Below are positions 1-4,940 of a stretch of 5,671 bases of DNA, in pieces (the first letter of the stretch is position 1; each line of letters begins with the position of its first letter). The notes under the pieces are model-generated. The model worked only from the letters and a program-made list of their open reading frames with translations. It made no database searches and was not told the DNA's origin. The translations under genes and the position numbers were made by a program. The stretch comes from Alphaproteobacteria bacterium (GTDB lineage Bacteria; Pseudomonadota; Alphaproteobacteria; Micropepsales; Micropepsaceae): assembly GCA_028869725.1 (NCBI GenBank), contig JAGWRJ010000850.1:1-5671 (forward strand). Reading direction: 5' to 3'.

Positions 1-184
1 CATCACGCAGGATCTGCTGAACTATGAAATTACCGGAGAAGACGAGGCTGGCCGGATCAAAGGTGCGCACGTTGGGACCGGTATCGTGCGGCCAGCATTC
101 TGGGAACGCGCGCGCTACTACGGACTCGAGGCAGATCTCGCTGAAGCTCTCGATGCACTGCAGTCGGCTGGTAGCTTGAGGTAA
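1..184 (+). CDS. tadA: Tad/Flp pilus secretion ATPase TadA/CpaF, C-terminal end (partial at left edge)
   Basis: This is the last 60 codons of a gene that enters from the left; the first complete codon is at base 2 and the stop is TAA at 182-184. The visible peptide begins ITQDLLNYEITGEDEAGRIKG and continues with TGIVRPAFWERARYYGLE. It matches the characteristic end of CpaF/TadA-type VirB11-like hexameric ATPases, where an 'L-Q-D-L-F-x-[FY]-E-x-T-G-x-D-E-x-G-x-[VI]-x-G' stretch is followed by 'T-G-[IL]-x-P-x-F-x-E-[RK]-[LA]-[RK]-x-[YH]-G'. The family hydrolyses ATP in the cytoplasm to drive Flp pilin assembly through the TadB/TadC platform. The Walker A and B motifs lie outside the window, so catalytic competence cannot be judged. 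tadB follows after 7 nt, as expected in a tadABC operon. The family call is firm; the choice between the names tadA and cpaF is only convention. Confidence 0.9.
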   Translation, partial: ITQDLLNYEITGEDEAGRIKGAHVGTGIVRPAFWERARYYGLEADLAEALDALQSAGSLR

Positions 185-191
185 AATTGAA

Positions 192-1166
192 ATGATGACG
201 GTAGGACTATTCGTACTTTTGTTCGTGACTTTTGGCGGTCTCGCCTATGTCGTCATGACACCATCCGGGTCTCGTGCACAAAAGAGGGTTTCCGCAGTTG
301 CGCGTGGGGTGGGAGGACCGGTCAGTCCGGCGGTACGAGCGGCGAGCGAGAACCAGCAGCGGCGCAAGACTGTTTCGGCCCTACTCAAGGATCTGGAGAA
401 GCAGCAAAAGGCTAACAAGATCAAGCCGAGTATGCGCAAGCGCATCGAGCAGGCCGGGCTGAAGATGGAGACGAGGACGTTTTATGTATTGTCGGGGTTT
501 TCGGGGCTGGTCACCGCCGCTGGTTGTGAGTTTGGGCATCTGTCTCTAGTGGCCACCCTTTTTGCTGCGTTTGCAGCCGGATTCGGCCTACCGCGCTGGT
601 TGCTTCTTTTCCTTATCGCGCGTCGTCAGAAGACGTTCACAGCTGAATTTGCCAACGCGATTGACGTGATTGTGCGCAGCGTAAAGTCAGGTCTTCCAAC
701 CAACGAAGCGCTCAAGATTGTCGCTCGGGAAATGCCTCAGCCGGTATCGGGTGAGTTTGAACAGATGGTCGAGAGCCTCAAGGTGGGAGTAACCCTGGAG
801 CAGGCTGTCAGGCGCATGTATGAACGAATGCCGACTGCGGAAGTCAATTTCTTTGGCATCGTTATGACCATTCAGTCACGGACGGGCGGAAATCTCTCTG
901 AGGCGCTAAGCAACTTGTCGGCGGTGCTGCGTGACCGCAAGCGGCTGCAGGGAAAGATCAGGGCCATGAGCTCGGAAGCGAAGGCCTCGGCCATGATCAT
1001 CGGCTCTCTTCCTCCGAGCGTGGCGCTGATGGTGTATGTGTCATCCCCGAGCTACATCATGCCGTTATTCACAACCCGAGCGGGTAATCTGATGCTGGCA
1101 GGATGCCTGCTGTGGATGAGCTGCGGCATATTTGTCATGCAACGCATGATCAGCTTCAAGCATTGA
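192..1166 (+). CDS. tadB: Tad/Flp pilus assembly inner-membrane protein TadB
   Basis: 324 residues, normal for TadB. A hydrophobic N-terminal segment (about residues 3-22) is followed by a basic, Gln/Lys-rich cytoplasmic stretch (30-95), two adjacent membrane segments (about 97-114 and 116-142), a T2SSF (GspF-like) domain at about 153-265, and two C-terminal membrane segments (about 266-288 and 297-317). Motifs typical of the family are visible: 'FANAIDVIVRSVKSGLPTNEAL' near 153-174, and 'QSRTGGNLSEALSNLS' near 228-243 followed by 'R-x-R-x-x-x-K-I-R-A-M-S-S-E-A-K-A-S'. TadB is known to act with TadC as the inner-membrane platform on which the TadA ATPase works. The start is ATG at 192 with GAGG at 178-181 upstream (10-nt spacing); a second ATG at 195 would shorten the protein by one residue and fits the spacing less well. 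The gene lies 7 nt after tadA and 8 nt before tadC, consistent with co-transcription. Confidence 0.93.
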   Translation: MMTVGLFVLLFVTFGGLAYVVMTPSGSRAQKRVSAVARGVGGPVSPAVRAASENQQRRKTVSALLKDLEKQQKANKIKPSMRKRIEQAGLKMETRTFYVLSGFSGLVTAAGCEFGHLSLVATLFAAFAAGFGLPRWLLLFLIARRQKTFTAEFANAIDVIVRSVKSGLPTNEALKIVAREMPQPVSGEFEQMVESLKVGVTLEQAVRRMYERMPTAEVNFFGIVMTIQSRTGGNLSEALSNLSAVLRDRKRLQGKIRAMSSEAKASAMIIGSLPPSVALMVYVSSPSYIMPLFTTRAGNLMLAGCLLWMSCGIFVMQRMISFKH

Positions 1167-1169
1167 GGG
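1165..1169 (+). promoter_or_regulatory. Ribosome binding site of tadC, overlapping the tadB stop
   Basis: GAGGG begins inside the tadB TGA stop codon (1164-1166) and lies 5 nt before the ATG at 1175. It decides the tadC start: the reading frame stays open upstream to another ATG at 1103, but that one lies inside tadB and would add 24 residues that look unlike any TadC N-terminus. Overlap of the stop with the Shine-Dalgarno sequence suggests translational coupling of tadB and tadC (inference). Confidence 0.75.
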
Positions 1170-1174
1170 CTACC

Positions 1175-2152
1175 ATGAGCGTGCATCATGTCATTGCGTT
1201 ACTGTTCAATTTGCAGTTCGTGGTTACTGTTCTCACTGCAATCCTGGCTTTTGCAACGATCGTAACTATCGGGATTCCTTTGATGGAGCGAAATGCGCTG
1301 GCTGCCCGCATGAAGGCGGTAGCTGAGCGGCGCGATGAGTTGCGGATCCGTCATCATGCTTCATTGAAGAAGAACAAGCGTGGATTGAGAAGTGAACCAG
1401 TCAGCTTCATGAAGAGTACGGTCGAGCGTCTCAAGCTGTCCCGGATCATGGAGACGCATACCACGCGCGACAAGCTGATACGGGCCGGCTATCGCGGACA
1501 AGCGCCACTCGTTGCGTTCATGTTTTTCCGGTTTGTGATGCCGTTTATCGTATTTGCGACGTCGCTTTTTTATCTGTTTCTGGTTCTGCATCTGTCGTGG
1601 TCGACGAATGAAAAGCTTCTGGCGTCGCTTCTGGCTGCTGGCTTTGGTTACTACCTGCCCGACCTTTTTGTTACGAACAAGATCCAGCGTCGACAGGAAT
1701 CGATCCTGCGAGCCTTTCCTGATGCTCTGGATCTGATGCTGATCTGTGTCGAGTCCGGAATGTCGATCGAAGCTGCGTTCACTCGGGTCGCTACTGAAAT
1801 AGGAACCCAGTCTGCTGAGCTGGCAGAGGAGTTCGGGCTGACCACCGCGGAGTTGTCCTATCTGCCCGATCGCCGACAGGCCTTCGAAAACCTGGCCAAA
1901 CGCTGTGGCCATTCAGGCGTCAAGGCTGTCGCGGCTGCGCTTAATCAGGCCGAACGTTACGGTACGCCGCTGGGGCAGGCACTTCGTGTAACGGCCCAGG
2001 AAAATCGCGAGATGCGCATGCAGGAGGCTGAGCGCAAGGCAGCGGCACTGCCGGCAAAGTTGACCGTGCCGATGATTGTGTTCTTTTTGCCATGCCTGTT
2101 CATTGTGATTCTTGGACCTGCCGGTATGCGGGTTATGCACCTGATGCACTAG
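1175..2152 (+). CDS. tadC: Tad/Flp pilus assembly inner-membrane protein TadC
   Basis: 325 residues from the ATG at 1175, typical of TadC. Visible parts: an N-terminal membrane segment (about 12-37); a cytoplasmic basic region with 'TTRDKLIRAGYRGQAPLVAFMFFR' (about 96-119), the 'L-x-x-A-G-x-R-x-x-x-A-x-x-x-[FY]' signature seen in TadC; two membrane segments (about 111-140 and 147-163); then a T2SSF domain (about 181-300) with 'FPDALDLMLICVESGMSIEAAF' and 'NQAERYGTPLGQALRVTAQENREMRMQEAE'; and a final membrane segment (about 297-317). TadC is the partner of TadB in the inner-membrane platform of the Flp pilus. The stop is TAG at 2150-2152. No further pilus gene follows on this strand, so this appears to be the operon's end. 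Some stretches are A+T-rich compared with downstream genes (1561-1620 has 26 G+C of 60). Confidence 0.93.
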   Translation: MSVHHVIALLFNLQFVVTVLTAILAFATIVTIGIPLMERNALAARMKAVAERRDELRIRHHASLKKNKRGLRSEPVSFMKSTVERLKLSRIMETHTTRDKLIRAGYRGQAPLVAFMFFRFVMPFIVFATSLFYLFLVLHLSWSTNEKLLASLLAAGFGYYLPDLFVTNKIQRRQESILRAFPDALDLMLICVESGMSIEAAFTRVATEIGTQSAELAEEFGLTTAELSYLPDRRQAFENLAKRCGHSGVKAVAAALNQAERYGTPLGQALRVTAQENREMRMQEAERKAAALPAKLTVPMIVFFLPCLFIVILGPAGMRVMHLMH

Positions 2153-2230
2153 ACACGCCATGCGCTCCCTCTTCTGCATATATCCGAGCGAGGAGACTTC
2201 GGATGGGTGCAGGTTCGAGGGAGCGGTGTC
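2152..2230. repeat. Long imperfect inverted repeat between convergent tadC and wrbA (possible bidirectional transcription end)
   Basis: A nested dyad fills most of the 112-bp gap. The core stem is CGCTCCCTC (2163-2171) with GAGGGAGCG (2217-2225), 9 perfect pairs. Inside it TGCA (2175-2178) pairs with TGCA (2208-2211), and ATCCGA (2182-2187) pairs with TCGGAT (2199-2204), leaving an 11-nt apical loop. Outside it GACAC (2152-2156) pairs with GTGTC (2226-2230) across a 6-nt bulge on the left. There is no T-run on either side, so it is not a canonical Rho-independent terminator. Its place between two converging genes suggests a structure that ends or protects both transcripts (inference). It may also be a copy of a dispersed palindromic repeat; one window cannot tell. 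Confidence 0.55.
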
Positions 2231-2264
2231 AGAAGCAAGCCACATTGACCGCCAGGTTTGGACT

Positions 2265-2861
2265 TCAGCTCTTCAGCTTGGCGGCGATCTCGGCGACACG
2301 GCGGCCCTGGGCCTTGGCGATGGCCAGCTCCTTGGCACTTGGCTGACGCGAGCCATCACCGCCAGCCATGGTTGCCGCACCATAGGGGGACCCGCCGCGC
2401 ACCTCCGACACGTCGAGCAGTTCGCCGACGCTATAGGGGACGCCGACATAGATCATGCCGTGGTGAAGGAGGGTGGGGATCACGGTCAGGATGGTTGCCT
2501 CATTGCCACCGCCTGTCGCCGAGGAGGTGAACACTGAGCCCACTTTTCCGATCAGCGTCCCCTTGGCCCACAGAGGCCCGGTCATGTCCCAAAAGTTGCG
2601 CATTTGCGCGGCCATGTTGCCGAAGCGGGTTGGTGTGCCGATGATGATGGCGTCATAGTCGGGTAGCTCTTCGACGCGGGCGAACTGGGCTTTCTGCTCC
2701 CACTTCATGCCCGCTTTGCGTGCGCTGTCCTCGTTCATGAGCTCGGGAACGCGGCGGACGGTAACGTCAGCCCCTGCTGCCCGGGCCCCGTCGGCAACGG
2801 CCTCGGACATTCGCTCGATGTGGCCGTAGCTCGAATGGTACAGAATCAGGACTTTGGTCAT
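2265..2861 (-). CDS. wrbA: WrbA-type NAD(P)H:quinone oxidoreductase (type IV, flavodoxin-like)
   Basis: 198 residues, the same length as E. coli WrbA, and alignable end to end from memory. The N-terminus 'MTKVLILYHSSYGHIERM' has the flavodoxin-like FMN phosphate-binding loop at residues 10-15 (S-S-Y-G-H-I). 'YDAIIIGTPTRFGNMAAQMRNFWD' (69-92) forms the second FMN-contacting loop, 'SSATGGGNEATI' (113-124) the third, and 'LLHHGM' (131-136) and 'RGGSPYGAATMAGGDGSRQPS' (155-175) are WrbA hallmarks. The family is a cytoplasmic, usually tetrameric FMN enzyme that reduces quinones by two electrons with NAD(P)H, avoiding semiquinone radicals. The start is ATG at 2861-2859 with GGAGG (bases 2872-2868) 6 nt upstream. 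The gene is divergent from a LysR-type regulator gene, its probable controller, and convergent with tadC. The 2341-2400 stretch is 44 of 60 G+C, richer than tadC. No key residue appears to be missing. Confidence 0.96.
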   Translation of the reverse strand: MTKVLILYHSSYGHIERMSEAVADGARAAGADVTVRRVPELMNEDSARKAGMKWEQKAQFARVEELPDYDAIIIGTPTRFGNMAAQMRNFWDMTGPLWAKGTLIGKVGSVFTSSATGGGNEATILTVIPTLLHHGMIYVGVPYSVGELLDVSEVRGGSPYGAATMAGGDGSRQPSAKELAIAKAQGRRVAEIAAKLKS

Positions 2862-2867
2862 ATGCTG

Positions 2868-2872
2868 CCTCC
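2868..2872 (-). promoter_or_regulatory. Strong ribosome binding site of wrbA
   Basis: Reading the minus strand, GGAGG lies 6 nt before the wrbA ATG. It is the best Shine-Dalgarno sequence in the window and fixes the wrbA start. It sits one base downstream of the palindrome at 2874-2890, so folding of that palindrome in the mRNA, or protein bound to it, could affect access to this site (inference). Confidence 0.8.
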
Positions 2873-2873
2873 A

Positions 2874-2890
2874 GGATCAGAAACTGATCC
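2874..2890. promoter_or_regulatory. Perfect 7-3-7 palindrome in the wrbA leader (candidate operator or leader hairpin)
   Basis: GGATCAG (2874-2880), spacer AAA, CTGATCC (2884-2890): a perfect inverted repeat in the 99-bp region between the divergent wrbA and LysR genes. It ends 12 bp before the wrbA start and almost touches its Shine-Dalgarno sequence. As DNA it could be a regulator operator that blocks transcription of wrbA; as RNA it would form a 7-bp hairpin with a UUU loop just before the ribosome binding site. It is not the classic T-N11-A arrangement of LysR boxes. The dyad itself is certain; the function is inferred from position only. Confidence 0.5.
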
Positions 2891-2943
2891 AAAGATGGCG
2901 CCTTATCTCCATTCGTGCTAGGCGTCCGATTGGAACTTTCGTG

Positions 2944-2958
2944 TTCGAATTTAGCGAA
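2944..2958. promoter_or_regulatory. LysR-type T-N11-A dyad next to the regulator start
   Basis: TTCG (2944-2947), 7 bp, CGAA (2955-2958). The inner T (2945) and A (2957) are 11 bp apart with dyad symmetry, the shape of a LysR-family recognition box. A further TTCG at 2938-2941 lies just to the left. The dyad ends 2 bp before the regulator ATG, a suitable place for autoregulation or for control of the divergent wrbA promoter (inference). Four-base arms are short and could arise by chance. Confidence 0.35.
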
Positions 2959-2960
2959 CG

Positions 2961-3881
2961 ATGAAACCCAGCCTCGATGCGATCACGACCTTCATTGCCA
3001 TTGTCGAGGGCGGCGGTGTCAGCCCGGCCGCCCGCCGGCTTGGCATTGCCAAGTCCGTTGTCTCCAAGCGCTTGGCGGAGCTGGAAAGCGTCGCAGGCGC
3101 TGAGCTGATCCGGCGTTCCTCACGGGCAAGCCAGCCCACTGATGTGGGTGAGGCCTTCTACCTGCGCGCCAAACGCATTGTTGCCGAACTTGATGCGGCT
3201 CTTGAGGAAAGCGCCGCGGACAAAGGACCGCTTCGCGGCCCCATTCGGGTGGCCGCACCGCTGACCTTCAGCCGTCTTTATCTCAGCGATCTTTTTATCC
3301 GTTTTGCAGCCGATCATCCTGGAGTTCTGCTGACGCTTGATTGCGATGACAGGCGTGTCGACATCCGCAGCGGCGGCTACGATCTGGCGATCCGTATTGG
3401 GCGTCTTTCGGACTCCGCGTTGATCGCCCGCAAGATCTGCACGGCGGCCCTGGTCTTGGTGGCCAGCCCCGAGTACGTTGCCAGCACCGGAGAGCCTAAA
3501 AGCATCGAGGAACTAAGCCAGCATAAAGTTCTGGCTTATGGAAACTCCGCGATGCCCCATCAATGGCGCTTCGATGCTGGAGGGGAGCCGGTACGTAGCA
3601 TTACTGTTGAACCGAGGCTGACCGTGAACAGCACAGACGTGATGCTGGATGCGGCGCGGGCAGGCCTTGGTGTCGCGCGTCTTCCGCTTTTTTGTGTCGC
3701 AGAGGCGCTGGCCCGTGGCGAACTTGTGCGGCTACTGCCCATGCTGAGCCTGGAGAGTGGGCCGATCAGCGCGGTATGGCTACCCGATCGCCCACCATCG
3801 CGCCGCCTGCGTACCTTGATTGAGCTTCTCGCTGAGTCCATTCCGCAGCGACTCAGGGAAATCGGCGCCCTGACGGATTGA
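2961..3881 (+). CDS. LysR-family transcriptional regulator (CrgA-like), probable regulator of wrbA
   Basis: 306 residues, standard for the family. The N-terminal winged helix-turn-helix occupies about 4-62: 'LDAITTFIAIVEGGGVSPAARRLGIAKSVVSKRLAELESVAGAELI', with the recognition helix near 28-41. A linker helix follows (about 65-88), then the periplasmic-binding-protein-like effector domain (about 92-300) beginning 'GPIRVAAPLTFSRLYLSDLFIRFAADHPGV'. 'YDLAIRIGRLSDSALIARKI' (140-159) is the motif of the CrgA/DsdC-like group of LysR regulators. The start at 2961 is the only reasonable one because an in-frame TAG lies at 2952-2954; no clear Shine-Dalgarno sequence precedes it, so initiation may be weak or leaderless. 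The gene is divergent from wrbA, the usual arrangement for a LysR regulator and its target, so quinone or electrophile sensing is likely but inferred. It ends 8 bp from the convergent tadD. Confidence 0.92.
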   Translation: MKPSLDAITTFIAIVEGGGVSPAARRLGIAKSVVSKRLAELESVAGAELIRRSSRASQPTDVGEAFYLRAKRIVAELDAALEESAADKGPLRGPIRVAAPLTFSRLYLSDLFIRFAADHPGVLLTLDCDDRRVDIRSGGYDLAIRIGRLSDSALIARKICTAALVLVASPEYVASTGEPKSIEELSQHKVLAYGNSAMPHQWRFDAGGEPVRSITVEPRLTVNSTDVMLDAARAGLGVARLPLFCVAEALARGELVRLLPMLSLESGPISAVWLPDRPPSRRLRTLIELLAESIPQRLREIGALTD

Positions 3882-3889
3882 AACGAAGA

Positions 3890-4798
3890 TCAGTAACTGT
3901 CATCGGAGGTGCGTAGCGCCGGAATCGTGATTGGCGTTGTTGCTGTCGGTGTGGACGATGCCAGCGCTTGAGACGAGCTCTCTTTGCTGTCCTGCGAGGC
4001 TGATGCGGGTGTGCGGCCGCTATGTGTTCTGGCTGGTGGACGAGAAGGTAGCTTTTCCATGACCACTGCTGTTTTGGCCTGTGTCGTAGCATGAGGTGTG
4101 CTGCTGACGCCCGGGCCCTCAAGTGTCTGCTCGTTTCGTGCTGCGTGCGTCACCGCTTTGCTGTTGTCAGGAGGAAGTGCACCTGTGTCTGCAGTGGGAC
4201 GGTTTAGCAGCACCAGATTCTGCGCAATACGCGGATCCTTGCCGCCACGCGCCAGAGCTCTTTCGAAGAGAGCTTTGGCCTGCTCCTTGTGCCCGCGCAT
4301 CATCTGATTGAGCGCATAATTATTGAGAATGCTGGGCTGATCCGGACTGAGCGCCAATGCAGCGCGATAGGATTGAGCAGCAGCCTTCGTATCGTGAAGC
4401 TGGTCCTGGGCCACGCCCCGTGCGGACAGCAGCGACCAGCTGTGCGGCTGCAGTTCAATCGCTCGATCCAGAAATGCGAGTGCTTCCTTGGCCCGGCCAA
4501 GGTCCACGAGGTCCTTGCCGTATTCACCAACAACCTGCGGGTTGTCCGGCGACAGTAACATCAATTGCGCCAGTGCCCGCAGCGCGCCATTGTAGTCACC
4601 GTGAATGCGCAGGAGGCGGGCGCGATGGATTTCTCCCGACAGGTTGTCGGGAAATGATCTCGGCTTGGTGGACACGGTTTGGGCAACGGCCTTTGTTGGC
4701 GACTTGGTGACCGGCGGGGTCGCAGGCCCGCCGGCACAGCCGCTGACCGCCAGAGCGGCGGTGCCAATGACCGCATAACGGAGCAGGTGCCGGCGCAT
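3890..4798 (-). CDS. tadD: TadD-like TPR lipoprotein of the Tad/Flp pilus
   Basis: 302 residues from the ATG at 4798. 'MRRHLLRYAVIGTAALAVSGC' is a lipoprotein signal peptide with lipobox V-S-G-C; Cys21 would be lipidated, and the following Ala gives no inner-membrane retention signal, so outer-membrane anchoring is expected. About three to four tetratricopeptide units follow: 56-84 ('HRARLLRIHGDYNGALRALAQLM'), 86-119 ('GEYGKDLVDLGRAKEALAFLDRAIELQP'), 120-153 ('ARGVAQDQLHDTKAAAQSYRAALALSP') and 154-187 ('NNYALNQMMRGHKEQAKALFERAL'), ending 'DPRIAQNLVLL'. This is the TadD pattern; TadD helps assemble the outer-membrane secretin part of the Flp machine. Residues 201-302 form a low-complexity tail in which 58 of 102 residues are Ser, Thr, Pro or Ala. 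A GTG at 4810 could add four residues, but neither start has a good Shine-Dalgarno sequence and the ATG gives the cleaner signal peptide. The strand is opposite to tadABC, with wrbA and lysR between. A generic TPR lipoprotein is the alternative. Confidence 0.83.
   Translation of the reverse strand: MRRHLLRYAVIGTAALAVSGCAGGPATPPVTKSPTKAVAQTVSTKPRSFPDNLSGEIHRARLLRIHGDYNGALRALAQLMLLSPDNPQVVGEYGKDLVDLGRAKEALAFLDRAIELQPHSWSLLSARGVAQDQLHDTKAAAQSYRAALALSPDQPSILNNYALNQMMRGHKEQAKALFERALARGGKDPRIAQNLVLLNRPTADTGALPPDNSKAVTHAARNEQTLEGPGVSSTPHATTQAKTAVVMEKLPSRPPARTHSGRTPASASQDSKESSSQALASSTPTATTPITIPALRTSDDSY
4634..4652. repeat. Perfect 8-3-8 inverted repeat inside tadD
   Basis: TCCCGACA (4634-4641), 3-nt spacer, TGTCGGGA (4645-4652). 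It lies in the tadD coding region over about codons 50-55 (peptide P-D-N-L-S-G), just after the Pro-rich linker that follows the lipid anchor. In the tadD mRNA it could form an 8-bp G+C-rich hairpin near the start of the message. The symmetry is certain. It may be accidental, since the encoded residues are ordinary. Confidence 0.5.
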
Positions 4799-4940
4799 GT
4801 TAGAGACCACGTATGCGTTTTCCGCCCCTAGAATGCCGATCAGGCCTCAATAAAAACTTAAGTGTGACGTGAAAAACGCGCCTTTCAGAACGCCTGCTCT
4901 TCGTCCAAATATTGACGTATTGGCAAGGTTCCATTGCAGC
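4799..4940. other. Divergent intergenic region between tadD and the TAXI protein gene
   Basis: These 142 bp must hold the promoters of both flanking genes. The middle (about 4846-4880) is A+T-rich and contains the 8-bp palindrome ACTTAAGT (4856-4863). On the minus strand a weak sigma70-like pair, TTTTTC and TTATTG with 17 bp between, overlaps this palindrome and could serve tadD. On the plus strand TTGACG at 4912-4917 resembles a -35 box but has no room for a -10 box before the ATG at 4941. No convincing promoter, RNA gene or coding sequence is visible here. Confidence 0.3.

Noticed and set aside
1361..1912. Long open frame (183 codons) on the minus strand opposite tadC
   Set aside because: It lies wholly inside a well-supported tadC, its translation resembles no protein I know, and it has no ribosome binding site of note. 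It is a shadow frame.
2205..2230. tRNA-like T-loop string GGTTCGAGG in the tadC-wrbA gap
   Set aside because: The flanking bases do not form a 5-bp T stem, and no acceptor, D or anticodon arms can be placed around it. The bases are better explained by the nested hairpin.
3882..3899. Small CAGT-A-ACTG dyad between the convergent lysR and tadD
   Set aside because: A 4-bp stem with a 1-nt loop cannot form a stable hairpin, and there is no T-run, so it is not a terminator.
4808..4810. GTG as the start of tadD
   Set aside because: It would only add M-V-S-N before the signal peptide and has no better Shine-Dalgarno sequence than the ATG at 4798. It is kept as an alternative.
4912..4917. TTGACG as a -35 promoter element for the TAXI gene
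   Set aside because: A -10 box at 16-18 bp would fall on the last bases before the start codon, and the sequence there (TGCAGC) does not resemble one.
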